The notes under the pieces: generated by a model
Seen by the model: the letters and a program-made list of their open reading frames with translations, nothing else
What the model was told of the DNA's origin: nothing
Database searches by the model: none
Program-made: the position numbers and the translations under genes
Part shown: positions 43,305-55,639 of the stretch, piece after piece
Layout: every line of letters begins with the position of its first letter
Position numbering within the stretch: position 1 is the first letter of the stretch
Source of the DNA: Synchiropus splendidus
Taxonomy: Eukaryota; Chordata; Actinopteri; Syngnathiformes; Callionymidae
Length of the DNA: 64,000 nucleotides
Assembly (NCBI RefSeq): GCF_027744825.2
Contig: NC_071349.1
Span: forward strand, 4,278,001-4,342,000
Reading direction: 5' to 3'

Positions 43305-46300
43305 ATGGATGACGATGATGCCTTATTTCTTGCTGATTTGCTGTTGGAGGAATGCAAGGTCGGCATTTAATGCTCTCATGATCTGTCCTGAGACTTTCTA
43401 ACAATATGTAATATTGTGTATTAGGTGACGCTAACATTTTCCATTATCTTTATTTTAAGAATACTCAACCTAAAGAATCCTCAGAAGTGTCTGGACCGGA
43501 CAAATTTACATTTGTTTGGGTTGAGGAGGACGAGGAAGGGAGTCCTATCCCAAAGAGGAGGAGAACAGGGAAGAAGCGGGCAAAGAGTTCATCCTCAGGT
43601 GATTTTTGTTCACTAACTTTATGGTCTCTATTGCCTGTCTTTGGCTGACTACATTGGTTATGTATTATTATAGAACTAATGTCAGTCAACTGCTTCAGTA
43701 TTTGATTGATTTGTCATGGTTGTGGGGCTAACTATTTGACACGACACTGTCCTAGTGAGGACATTTCGCTGAATACAGGACATAATGTTTACATGGTGGA
43801 GTAGTTAGTATAAGTGGCTTACTGTAATGCGGTTAACTGGTTTATTTAATTTCAGAGTCCTGCTTAATGTTAGTAATTTGTTTTGGATGTTTGTTGTTGT
43901 TGTTGTTGTTTAAGGTGAGAGACAATGGTCAATTGTCAATTGGGTCAATGAGTCCTCACATATTGCACCCACCCAGTGAATACATCCTACTGCGTGGATC
44001 CTCTACTACACTTGGACAGGTGACTATTACAAATGAATACATCAGCAGTAACCGTCAAGCAATCCATTGTTAGAAATGTGCATGTAACCCAGAAGTACCG
44101 GTTCTTGACAGTTGGAATGTTTGATTTGACTAGTACCTGCTCTGACTTTCTTCTTAGCCTCAGTAGTTTAATGTCGAACTGTCAACAGATCTATGGATTT
44201 ATTTTCAACATACTACTATTTTCCTGCTTTTTATTGTGACGTTTCTAGTCCATTTGTCCATTTAAACAAATCTCCCTACTCTCAACAGTGACTTCTGGGA
44301 GCATGCACTCATTGCCATGTGCTCCATCTACAAGTGGACATCAGCACGTGACTGAGACCGTTCAAGATATATATTTTAGCAGCAGTTTATTTACCCTCTT
44401 CTTTCCATGTTTGTCTTATTGCTGATACATTTGGTTACCTTACCCTGTTTTCTAGGATCCCTCATTCAAGAGGTGCAGGACCTTTTGGGACCTGCCATAG
44501 ACCCAGCACCTTCACACTGGAAAGACAGGAAAGCTTCAACTCTGGAAAAGTGGACTGTGTTAAGGCCGTATATGGTTAATCAGATGTTACAGTCTGAGAA
44601 GCCTATAGAGGGAACTTGTCACCACTGCAGATCTAAGACTGCTGTTGTGAAATGTCAGGATTGTTTGCCTAGACCACTTCACTGTGCAGCCTGTGATGTT
44701 TCCATCCACAATTCCATGGTTTTCCATAATAGATTATCCATGATAGAGGGATTCTACAGGCCACTGCCACCAACCACTCACATCAGGGAAGAGAAGGGAG
44801 GAAAATTCTCCTTCCATGAAAGAGGTCTGTACTGAGATAATATATGCCACCAATATTGTGTGTGTATATATATATATATATATATACACACACAACCTCT
44901 TTTAAATTATGTTCGTTTCCTATCTTCCCAGAGTGCATTTTGCCAGTAATGCATCCATGCTATGACTGCTGCTCTGGGCAAACAACCTTTTCTGCAGGAA
45001 AGCAAGTAATTCTGATTGGAATGAATGGTCAGTTCCTTGTGTATGAATTATATTTTCTATTTTCTGTTCGAAAATTTTGTTATGTACATATTTTAGGTCG
45101 ATACAATGTGTCCCTCCCAACTGTCAGCTGCTCCTGTGGGAAAGCTTTGGATGTCGGTATTAGTGAGCTGATTGAAAGTGGCTACTGGCCAGCTACAGTC
45201 CATTTTGAGACGCTGTACACAGTGGATTTGTTCGCTACATACGAAGAGCTCAAGATTACTGCACCAGGAATGTAACGACAAGCTTTCGTTGGTATGCTTG
45301 AGCAGCGCACAAAACTCTTTGGTCGGGTTAGTACATCATTGGACTAATTGCCTGCAGAATTGAAAGAGTTTTAGATGTATTTATATGCTTGATTTTCCTT
45401 TTACAGTGTGGTAAAATATGTGGCGACACCATACAAAAATCATTCCTGGAATGGTCGTACGCAAAATTTGAAGTTGAGAGGCTGTCTGAAGTCAATCAGT
45501 TTCGGTGCCCAGCCTGCACACCCTCAATGTTAGCTGTCTCAGTGGATGGGAACCGCAAGCTTTATCGCTTTAAGAGCCATTCAGGGTATGTATAAGTTGT
45601 TTCTACGGCATGCAATACATGGAACCTTGATAAAGGTCACCCCTGCTTTATGTCTTTTAGACCAAATGGCTTTTTCGAAGGTGTCTTCTTGGCCAACGAC
45701 ACTGAGGTGACCTCCTTCGTCAACCACATCAGGGCATCAACAGGACATGTAAAGTTTATTTAAATTTCACTGCACGCTTTGCTCTGTCTACATCTGTTTT
45801 TCTTCATCTTGAACAGAATCCTGGGAAAGGCAGGTGTGGTGGAAGCGAATGGGTGGCTGCACGAGAGTCCTCCAACAAGTCTGCGAGTAAAGTAGATGAG
45901 GAACGGGTCGAGGTTGCAGTGTGTCGTCATGGCATTTTGCTGAAGGGACTGAACATGTTCCGTGGGGAGATATTTGCCTATCCTTTATATCTCCAGAAAC
46001 AGCTTGTTTCACACAATGTTCAGTTTTTTTGCTCTGATGTGGTATGCAAATATTGGCCATATTTGCAGAGGGTTGTTGGCCACTGTCCTGAGTTACAGGT
46101 CCTGTTGAACATGCAGCCCTTTCTCTCCATCATGCACGCTAAAGCACATTCATGGATGTGTGAGGTAATGATTGTCAGGGGCTTTAATTTCACATTATTT
46201 CTCTCCGTCCTCGTCCAAATGGTAACATGCATATTTCTTTCAGTTGGAATGGGGTGGACGGAACCAAGAGGGAGTTGAACAGGTGAACAGTTTCCTTTCT

Positions 46301-47938
46301 TGAGCAGCCCTATGTTCCAAGTACATGTCAAAAGCTGGTAAGTACATTTTTTTTTGTGTGTGAAAAAAAAGTTACAGCTAAAGTTGTACAAATCAACTAG
46401 TAACATAAACGTGTGTCCATTGTGCATTCAGCCCGCACAGACATCCTTACCATCCAGGCCATTGGCTGGAACAAGCGGAAGACAGAAAATCTTGACCGGA
46501 CTTTGGCCAAACGACACATCAAGGTAAAGACCACACTTGTGTGTTTCATGGTGCATTAGACTAGTTGCAATTGTTTGTTAATCCAACACGGGTTTTCACA
46601 GACTGTGCAGAGGATTGCTGAAGCGTCTGAGGAGCTCAAGAAATTGGCTGGAGAGTTGTCTATTCAGGAAGACACTGTTCAGCAATGGGTGTCTGATGTT
46701 CAACAGTGGACTGCAGGTGAATACCTCAGTGTTTTATGTACAATTCTGACGTAAAATAAATATAAATTATTTTTTCTATATTCAATCAGAAGGACCATGC
46801 AGTCAAAATGAATTTGAAAAAACCATTGAAGGACTGTATCTCAGCATTAAGCAGCGGAAATATCAGCTGTATCGTCAGGCTGGTAAGAACAGAACGAAAG
46901 AAAACAAGTTTTTGATCATAATGTGTGACTGAGCACATATTCAGTATTTTCTGTTTAATATTCTAGATGGCAACAAGAGAAGACATCTGCTTAGAAAAAA
47001 GATTTCAGTGGAAAAGAGATCCTTAGAAGATGCCATCACAAAATACAATGCTGTTGTGCCAGAAACTGGCAAACTCCCTTCTCCCAACAAGCTCCTGGCT
47101 GAGGAAAACTATTCCTGGCCTTGGGAATGTAAGTACATCTAGGATGTGTTCAGTTGTCTTCATATCTATAGGCTATTTTTAATTACATTGTAAAGGCTTT
47201 AGATGAAGCAATTACAGGTTTGACCGAGGTTGCTGTGATTGGATCAGACAAGCTCCAGAGACAACTTCCTTTTTACTTTTGAAAACTGAAAGAGACACTC
47301 TTCTATATAATTCTGTCCCATGGGAGAAATTGCCTGGTGTCATTAGGAGGAGATGAGTATGCAGTGTAATAGAACCCACCTTTGAAAGTACACAGACACT
47401 GTGGGAAGTAGTTCACCACTATTTATAAAAAATGTATATGATGATTTGCAGGTCATGGTGATATGTTTAAGAAAAAAAAGGTCTTCGACAAGGTAATGCT
47501 GCTGAACCGCCTGAAGGAAGAGGAGGTCATTGTTGTCCGTGAAGTCAAGCAGCACTGGGAGTACATGAGGAATATGGCTGGAAATATTGAAGAGATTTCC
47601 TCCCAGCTTTCAGAAGGGATCACTCAGCAAAGTACAGTTCTATTTGCTACTTGTACTGATATACTAGGTTAGTAGTCTAACTTATTGTAATGTCACTGTC
47701 AGGCGGCACAGATGCATTGACTGGGAGAGGACGTGAGGGGCTACTCTGTCTGCTGAAGAGAAGACTGTCAGCAATTCAAGCTCAGCAGGGTGCAGCTCGC
47801 TCAACGTACCAACATGTTTTTGGATCGCAAGCCTTGTCTCTCGATGATTCGTCCACTGGTGATGAAGAACCCCATGATAGCAGCTCCTCCACCGAAGATG
47901 AAGAACACTACGATTGTAGCTCCTCTTCTGAACTTTGA
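43305..47938 (+). pseudogene. KDZ-superfamily transposase gene, copy 1 (two nonsense codons)
   Basis: Coding exons from splice sites and phase: 43305-43358, 43460-43598, 44289-44366, 44456-44824, 44932-45027, 45097-45326, 45407-45585, 45661-45748, 45817-46164, 46244-46337, 46432-46523, 46602-46716, 46790-46882, 46967-47128, 47452-47631, 47703-47938. Every junction keeps frame. N-terminus acidic with a nuclear-localisation-like PKRRRTGKKRAK; then a cysteine/histidine cluster (CHHCRSK, CQDCLPRPLHCAACD). The catalytic domain spans the exons from 45407, with SVDGNRKLYRF, FFCSDVVCKYWPYL, IMHAKAHSWMCE and VEQVNSFLS. The C-terminus is a coiled coil with a Ser/acidic tail (DDSSTGDEEPHDSSSS). Breaks: TAA at 45273-45275, TGA at 46301-46303, donor GT changed to AT at 44367. 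AATAAA at 48008. Confidence 0.75.
44868..44894. repeat. (TA)n(CA)n microsatellite in a transposase intron
   Basis: Short TATATA then CACACA run between the exons ending 44824 and starting 44932. Confidence 0.9.
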
Positions 47939-48013
47939 CCTCCCTCATTAAAAAATTAGGAAAACTGTTGTAATTACCTGGCCTGCAGTATGAATGTGAA
48001 ATGTTAAAATAAA

Positions 48014-48480
48014 CTGTCCTGCAATTGACTCTTTTTCTGAGTTATGTACTATTACTATTTTGAAGTAGATGCTGATGCTTTTTATGTAAATTATGAATTA
48101 TTAATTTGAGATTTGTTGGTACTGCTGACAAAGGCACTAAGAGTGCACAAGTCACAGATCCTACTTTTGAGTTAAAGGAAGAGTTCAATAATTTTAACCC
48201 GAGAAGACATCTTATTATTTATCATCTGGATGTGCCACCGTATCTTTCTGACTACTTCTGGATAGGAAGGGAAGTCATCTCATTTATCTCTGAGTTCATG
48301 TCTGAATGAAAAGGGCCAACAGGCTTCATGTATTTGTTATTCCTCACTATGTTTGTTGAGCTTGTTGGCGCCCTTTTGATGGGAGGATCTGACAATTGCT
48401 GAGATGGGAATTCTCTTCTACTCTCCCCGACTTGGGAAGGCAACTGGGCATGGAGGGAAGGGGCAAAAAAAACAATTAAA
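48014..48480. other. 3' flank of the transposase gene
   Basis: Also present, inverted, at 61600-62460, so it belongs to the element. The open frame 48106-48309 and its reverse shadows are weak. No function seen. Confidence 0.4.
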
Positions 48481-48900
48481 CAATGAAAGACAAACACAGT
48501 AGCAAGTTTGGTGAGATGAAGATGCTGAGCTTCTCTCTGGGAGTGAGCAGGATGGATAGGATCAGAGGGACAGCACATGTGCTCAGGTGTTTAGGAGACC
48601 AAGTCAGAGAGGCTAGATGGAGATGGTTTGGACATGTACAGAGGAGAGAGAGAGCCAGTACATTGGTAGGAAGATGTTGAGGTTGGAACTGCCAGGCAGA
48701 AGGTGGAGAGAAAGGCCACAGAGGAGATTGATGAAGGTGGTGAAGGAGGAGGTTTGTAGGTTTGAGAGAAGAGGAAGCAGAGGACAGGGGGAGATGGAGG
48801 AAGATGATCCACCAGTGAAGGGAGAAAACCAAAGAGAAAGAAGAAGAAGACGTAATCGCATATTGTATCTCTCTAATTTGGTTATATTTGTTAAGCTTTA
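48480..48900 (+). mobile_element. RTE-type non-LTR retrotransposon 3' fragment (copy 1)
   Basis: The frame reads SLGVSRMDRIRGTAHVLRCL then WRWFGHVQRRERAS, the end of an RTE-like reverse transcriptase ORF, followed after a stop by degenerate sequence (ELPGRRWRERPQRR in another frame). It is 5' truncated inside the KDZ element. The matching fragment in copy 2 extends about 80 bp further 5'. Confidence 0.65.
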
Positions 48901-49929
48901 AAACAACAGAAAGCCACACCAAAGAAGATAGCTGGAATATCTCCTTTGCATAGCACATACACAATTGACACACAAATTCCTTTCTCATCTATCTTTGAAA
49001 TATGGTCCTTGATAACACTGGCACCTTCTCACTAAATGTAATTTTCACAAGTCTGACAATTTATCTATTGATCTTCCAGTCTTGAGGTTTTCAACCAATA
49101 TAGAAGACAACATTTGCATCTTTCATAGGATGTGCCAAGGGTCAGGGCATTGGCTGTATCAGCCCATCAGGTGACTCATTTGAAGATGATTATTGTATGA
49201 ATGAATATTAAGACATTCATGTTTCAAGCTTAGTGTCAAATTATACTCATAATATTTAATATATTTGAAAAGACATAATACTTCATTTGCTCATGTGCAA
49301 AAAAACGCATGAGAACAAGCTATTGATGACAGAGAACCTATACATCATTATTATACAACATTTATTTGAGTGTGATTCCCTCGTTTAAGGTGTTGACACT
49401 ATGCATTTTGAAAATGTAAAGGTATGTTACGTTTTAAGGTGATATGTCTTTTTTTTTTATTTTTTTTTATTTTACATTTCGAACAGTAGAAATGAAGGAA
49501 TTGTGGGTAAAAGCCCATCGTGTGCGCGCGTAGACTGCTGGGAGGAAGAAGTTTCAAGCGACGAACTTGCTCTAAATATTGAAAGTTAAGAAATTATCAC
49601 GCAAGGGGTCATATATGGCGAAATATATGAAGTGTTTGCCATCATTTTGGGCAACCATCGCTTCCATGTTTGTAACTGTCAAATTCGCGGTTTACAGTGG
49701 ATGCTGTAACCGCAATACTCCGCGGTAACATAAAGAAGAACAAACGTCGTCATTGCAGTACTCTACAAGTGATTGCTTACATTACATTATGGCTAAACAA
49801 CTTCATTTTAAATTATTAAATGAATTGATTATGTCACCTGAAAGGGATTAGGTCTAATATATGTACGTGTGTGTGTTGCAAAATGATATGTGGATCATAC
49901 ATGGTACAAATGTTTTGTTTTTTTTCCAG
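48900..49929. other. Intergenic part of KDZ copy 1
   Basis: AT-rich sequence between the RTE fragment and the second gene. 48900-49330 is present inverted in copy 2 (60700-61115), while about 49340-50070 is missing there. A GC-richer piece at 49500-49740 (GTGTGCGCGCGTAGACTGC) could hold the promoter of the second gene. No coding sequence seen. Confidence 0.4.
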
Positions 49930-49935
49930 TTCAAG

Positions 49936-52199
49936 ATGCCACACGGATCCACTAATAAGCACTGCGTAGCTTGCAAGAGCTGCAAAATTTGCCAAGCAGA
50001 GCAACCCAGGCGACAGAGGCTGGCAAAACGACTGAAAAATTTTGAGAAAAAAAAAGAGGAATGGTTGAAAAACCAAAGAAAAAACAACACCGCCTCACGT
50101 GTGATGGACGAGGCACAAATGCTGGTATGTTTGACATCAGTAATTGCATTTTTCAAATTTATGGCATAACATATGGCGATTTCATTTTTTTTTTCAGCTG
50201 GAGAAACTGCACACTTTGGGCCACAGAGCTGTGGTGTTTCTAGCTCGGCCAGGCAAGAAACCTGGCACTTGGTCCAGTCAGGTGGTCCACTCCAAGTGGC
50301 ATCTGACTGACCATGCCAGCAAGTGCCTGGACCGGATGAAGGACCTATGTCTGGCGGTTGTTTGAGGTAAGCCTGTTATTGTATTTATATCTTCAGGCAC
50401 ATGTAATAATGGGATTCAGATCAGGCCATCATTCATTATTAGCCCTTTTTTTGACTTCATTAGTCACCAGCAACCTCTTTCCCTCATATAACTGCATATA
50501 AATGTTTTTATATATAGTGGAACAATACACCACATTAGCATCTGCTCCAAAGTCTAACCACAGTTCTGTGGTGGAGGATTGTTGGTCCCTGCAAAGCTTT
50601 CTGACCATTTTACATTGTTGTCTCACTGTTATTTCCCTGCTCTGACACATCTTTTCCACAGTGCCAGTAGCTGTAGAATGTTCCTCAGTGTAGACAAAAA
50701 CAGCTGAAAGCAGCAAGATCATTTCTTATAACCTTCTCCAAAGTTGTGCTTTAGAATTATACACAATTTAAATTATTCTGAGAGCTTTTTTGATGTTGCC
50801 ATCCATATTATAGATCATCACTTGCTCAAATTTAACTTCTAAGTCTGTTGTTGTTTGTGAATTTGCTCTGAAAAGTTCAGGAAAGTAATTTTAAAGTTTA
50901 TGTGGTGTAAATCAGTCTTTTAAGGCTGAGTATCACTGGAAGATTAGAAAGTTCTGTGTGTGTATATACAAAAATCTCACTCTATTGTCATATTGTCTAT
51001 GTGTTCCACGAAGGTTGGACAGGTATACAGCCATCAACCTCCTCCACAATCCATCCGTCCACAACCTCTGCCAGCCAGCCGTCAACCTCCTCCACAATCC
51101 ATCCGTCCACAACCTCTGCCAGCCAGCCGTCAACCTCCTCCACCATCCATCCGTCCACAACCTCTGCCAGCCAGCCGTCAAACTCCTCCACCATCCATCC
51201 GTCCACAACCTCTGCCAGCCAGCCATCAACCTCCTCCACCATCCATCCGTCCACAACCTCTGCCAGCCAGCCATCAACCTCCTCCACCATCCATCCGTCC
51301 ACAACCTCCGCCAGCCAGCCGTCAACCTCCTCCACCATCCATCCGTCCACAACCTCTGCCAACCCACCACCAACCTCCTCCACCATCCATCCGTCCACAA
51401 CCTCTGCCAGCCAGCCATCAACCTCCTCCACCATCCATCCGTCCACAACCTCTGCCAGCCAGCCATCAACCTCCTCCACCATCCATCCGTCCACAACCTC
51501 TGCCAGCCAGCCGCCAACTTCCTCCACCATCCATCCGTCCACAACCTCTGCCAGCCAGCCGTCAACCTCCTCCACCATCCATCCGTCCACAACCTCTGCC
51601 AGCCAGCCATCAACCTCCTCCACCATCCATCCGTCCACAACCTCTGCCAGCCAGCCGCCAACCTCCTCCACCATCCATCCGTCCACAACCTCCGCCAGCC
51701 AGCCGTCAACCTCCTCCACCATCCATCCGTCCACAACCTCCAAAAGAGCCTCCACAGGCCCTCTGAGTATGTAGTAGCTACATCTTTGAGATGTGTCTGC
51801 AATCCAATTACCAGAATATCTGTTTTGGTTCATAAATTATTTGTTGACATTATAATATTTAGGTGAAAGACCTTTTATAGTTCAGGTTGCGATGACAAAG
51901 TCTGACATGTCAGAGATTTGCATGTTATGACATGGTTTATTTGCACCAGATGAGCCATTGATTTTTGATCATTAGTCTAGTGGATGTTATATGTAATAAA
52001 ACAAATACAAATGTACATGTTCATGTATGTGTTACAAACTGAAGACCACCAAGGATCATTGTTCTTTACCCTGCTGTGATTAAATCTTTTTTTTCTTTCT
52101 CTTGCAGTGGAAAGATATTCCAACTTGAGTGGGTACGGATGGAAGAAACAAAAAAATAACAATTTGTTCATAATACTATATACATCGGCAAAAGTGTGA
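49936..52199 (+). CDS. Second gene of the KDZ transposon: Cys-motif protein with Ser/Thr/Pro VNTR, four exons
   Basis: Exons: ATG 49936-50124 (exon starts 49930 after TTTTTTCCAG), 50198-50366, 51023-51766 and 52108-52199, ending TGA 52197-52199. All junctions keep frame (phases 0, 1, 1). Exon 1 has CVACKSCKICQ, a possible small metal-binding motif, then a strongly basic helix (RRQRLAKRLKNFEKKKEEWL). Exon 2 has HRAVVFLARPGKKPGTW. Exon 3 is almost wholly a 16-residue repeat (STSSTIHPSTTSASQP) about 15 times, mucin-like and probably disordered. Exon 4 is short and aromatic/basic (MERYSNLSGYGWKKQK). A TGA sits two codons before the end of exon 2, where copy 2 has CGA, so this copy is probably inactivated by one transition. 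AATAAA at 52252 and 52277. I do not recognise the family. Confidence 0.6.
51030..51750 (+). repeat. 48-bp coding VNTR (about 15 units)
   Basis: Unit contains TCAACCTCCTCCACCATCCA and TCCGTCCACAACCTCTGCCA. The period of 48 is a multiple of three and no unit carries a stop in any frame, so all six frames stay open. Splice phase selects the frame STSSTIHPSTTSASQP. Copy 2 keeps only about one partial unit (59815-59865). Confidence 0.95.
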
Positions 52200-52384
52200 T
52201 CTCGATGTTGTCATGCAATTCGTACATGCGTACAAGGAGATGAATATAATGAATAAATAATTTGACCCTGAAGTAGAATAAAATTGTCATAACAGAACTG
52301 AAATCCTTTATTTCAATTTCCTCTGACCCATTAAAATATTAAAAAAGAGATGTACATGCCGGATGTGACGCCATCATCCCGCGC

Positions 52385-54325
52385 CAGGCAGGACATCCCG
52401 CTATGTTTTCGTTCTGGTCGACCACTGATGATGACGTCAAAGTCCGACGTGTTTGTACAATTTAATTATTCATCCAAAGCTTAAATTCACGTCTCCGAAG
52501 AAACGTTGGTGTCCACAACACGTGTACATATTTAAACAGAATGAAAAATAGAAACTATGGCTTGGGAGGAGCTGACGTCAGTGACGGAGAACCAAGCGTG
52601 AGTCAGCAAAACGAATAAATCACGGAACTTCCTTTCTTGCCAAAAGACTTTATATGCAGTTGACACGATTTTAAATATCCGATAATACTATTATGCGTAA
52701 AAATGTATTCAATACAAATGATAAATAAATAACGTATTCGGTCCGTGAAGCCACTCCCTTCCCCAGTTGGATAATAAATATTATATCATTTCATGACATA
52801 ATATTTAAAAATTAAAGAGTACATTGCATGTGATTACAACTCAACAAAAGCTTTTAATTACTTTAAAATCCCGCAATTAGCTGTGGAATTGCTGGCCAGC
52901 TGTACAATAATACATTGAATTGAGACCTACGAGAGAATCTGGGTCAAAACGAAAAAAACGAAGCGTCATATGCATGAAACGAGCGGAAAAAATGAAAGTA
53001 AGTCGTACATTTGTCGCTAGAAATGTGATCAAAACGCAACAAAAGCTTTTAATTGTTTTAAAATCTCAGAATTTAAAGCAAAACTAGAACGGATGTCCAC
53101 CATGCTTTGTGTTCTATCAGTCACGTGACCAGAGGCACGCCATTCACAAAGCCATTGAGAAATGACTCGTACGAGACGAACGATTTTTGAGGCAAAGTCG
53201 TCAAATTGTAACGGTATGCCAAGTGGACAAACGTAGTTATTGCACGTTTTTTAGTGCGAGCAGATAACCACCCCAATATAGAATATATTTGTCGCTAGGA
53301 ATGCGATCAAAAGTCAACAAAAGCTTTTGTTTTAAAATCTCACAATTTAGAGCGAAATAGAACGGTTGTCCACCATGTTTTGTGGTCAGACAGGAGAGCA
53401 GTCTGTCAGTCACGTGACCGGAGGCACGCCATTCATAAAGCCATTGACAAATGAAACGTAAGAGTGGAACAATTTTTGAGGCAAATTCGTAAAATCATTA
53501 CGGTATGCCAAGTGGACAAACGTCGTTATTGCACGTTTTTCAGTGCGAGCAGATAACCACCATAATAATTCATTTTAATGGGGAATCACAAAACAATCTC
53601 AGTCCAAACGAAAGAAACTGAGCATCATTTACATAAAACGAGCACATAATATTACAAGATAGAATATATTTGTTGCTAGAAATGCGATCAAAAGCCAATA
53701 AAGTTATTTAAAAACTCCGCAATTTGGAGCGTATTTATGGCCAGCAGGGTAAACGTTACAATACTACGATTTAACAGGGAATCACAAAACTATCTCGGTC
53801 CAAACGAAAGAAAATAAGCGTTATTTACATAAAAGGAGCACATAATATTATAATGTAGGATATATTTGTGTCTAGATATGCGATCAAAAGCCAATTAAGT
53901 CATTTAAAACCCCGCATTTTGGAGCGTATTTATGGCCAGCAGGGCAAACGTCACAATACTACGATTTCAGTGAGCACCACTAAAGAACCTGGGTCAAAAC
54001 GATAAAACGAAGGGCCATAAACATACATCGAGCGGAAAATATGAAAATAAAGTGTACATTTGTAGCTAGAAATGTGATCAAAACTCAACAAAAGCATTTA
54101 ATTGTTTTAAAATCTCGCAATTTAGAGCAAAAATAGAACGGATGTCCGCCATGTTTTATGTTCAGACGGGAAAGAACGCTGTCAGTCACGTGACCAGAGG
54201 AACGCCTTTCACTATGCCATTGAGAAATTAAATGTACCTGGGATACGTTTTTTAAGGCAAATTCGTCAAAACATTACGTTTTCATGAAGTAGACAAACGT
54301 TGTTATTGCACGTTTTTTTGTGAGA
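52385..54325 (-). repeat. Right terminal inverted repeat of KDZ copy 1
   Basis: Inverse of the left repeat and longer by about 0.5 kb. Contains ATTTGTCGCTAGAAATG at 53009, with variants near 53289, 53669, 53867 and 54060, and three CAGTCACGTGACC palindromes (about 53120, 53409, 54184). It ends against the direct-orientation repeat of copy 2 near 54325. Confidence 0.8.
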
Positions 54326-55250
54326 CTTTATCTGCGCGCACTGAAAAACGTGCAATAACTACGTTTGTCCACTTGGTATACCGTAATATTTGACGACTTT
54401 GCCTCAAAAATCCTTTCTCTCGTACGCGTCATTTCTCAATGGCTTTGTGAATGGCCTCTGGTCACGTGACAGATAGAACACAAAGCATGGCGGACACCCG
54501 TTCTAGTTTTGCTTTAAATTCTGAGATTTTAAAACAATTAAAAGCTTTTGTTGCGTTTTGATCACATTTCTAGCGACAAATGTACGCCTTACTTTCATTT
54601 TTTCCGCTCGTTTCATGCATTTGACGCTTCGTTTTTTTCGTTTTGACCCAGATTCTCTCGTAGGTCTCAATTCAATGTATTAATGTACAGCTGGCCAGTA
54701 ATTCCACAGCTAATTGCGGGATTTTAAAATAATTAAAAGCTGTTGTAAGCAGAGTTGTAATCACATGCAATGTACTCTTTAATTTTTAAATATTATGTCA
54801 TGAAATGATATAATATTTATTATCCGACTGGGGAAGGGAGTGGCTTCACGGACCGAATACGTTATTTATTTATCATTTGTATCGAATTCATTTCTACGCA
54901 TAATAGTATTATCGGATATTTAAAATCGTGTCAACTGCATATAAAGTCTTTTGACAAGAAAGGAAGTTCCGTGATTTATTCGTTTTGCTGACTCACGCTT
55001 CGTTCTCCGTCACTGACGTCAGCTGAAACGCAGGCGGACCATTCCAAACCTCCCAAGCCGTAGTTTCTATTTTTCATTCTGTTTAAATATGTACACGTGT
55101 TGTGGACGCCGACGTTTCTTCGGAGACGTGAATTTAAGCTTTGGATGAATAATTAAATTGTACAAACACGTCGGACTTTGACGTCATCATCAGTGGTCGA
55201 CCAGCACGAAAACATAGCGGGATGTCCTGCCTGCCGCGGGATGATGGCAT
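54326..55250 (+). repeat. Terminal repeat of KDZ copy 2
   Basis: Direct match to 41840-42725: GCGCGCACTGAAAAACGTGC at 54338, GTCACGTGAC at about 54461, TTTCTAGCGACAAATG at 54567, TGACGTCA sites at about 55014 and 55178. Forms a palindrome with 52385-54325. Confidence 0.8.
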
Positions 55251-55482
55251 CACATCCAGCATGTACATCTCTTTTTTAATATTTTAATGGGTCAGAGGAA
55301 ATTGAAATAAAGGATTTCAGTTCTGTTATGACAATTTTATTCTACTTCAGGGTCAAATTATTTATTCATTATATTCATCTCCTTGTACGCATGCATGAAT
55401 TGCAACAACAACATCAAGATCACACTTTTGCAGATGTATTTATTATTATTTACAAATTGGTTTTTTTTGGTTTCTTCCATCC

Positions 55483-55525
55483 GTACCCGCTCAAGTTGGA
55501 ATATCTTTCCACTGCAAGAAAAAGA
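55483..55525 (-). pseudogene. Last exon of the second KDZ gene, copy 2
   Basis: Inverse of 52108-52150 with the same CTTGCAG acceptor. The open frames across 55328-55640 on the plus strand are shadows of this inverted exon and intron. Confidence 0.6.
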
Positions 55526-55639
55526 AAAAAAAAGATTTAATCACAGCAGGGTAAAGAACAATGATCCTTGGTGGTCTTCAGTTTGTAACACATACATGAA
55601 CATGTACATTTGTATATCTTTCGTCTATAGGAATGTTTG

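Larger units (their letters stand above)
41370..54325 (+). mobile_element. KDZ (Zisupton-like) DNA transposon copy 1
   Basis: About 13 kb unit bounded by long inverted repeats (41370-42730 and 52385-54325). It encodes a spliced KDZ transposase (43305-47938) and a second spliced gene (49936-52199) in the same orientation. It carries an old RTE-type fragment at 48480-48900 that copy 2 also carries at the same place, so that insertion predates the copy split. The exact ends and any target-site duplication could not be fixed. The right end abuts copy 2. Confidence 0.7.

Noticed and set aside
47201..47216. 15-nt micro-exon ATGAAGCAATTACAG in the KDZ transposase
   Set aside because: Flanks resemble splice sites, but skipping it joins the neighbouring exons in phase, so it is not needed. 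Left out of the model.
50933..51833. Long minus-strand frames of Trp/Arg- and Val/Asp-rich repeats across the VNTR
   Set aside because: A 48-bp repeat with no stops opens every frame. Splice phase supports only the plus-strand Ser/Thr/Pro frame.
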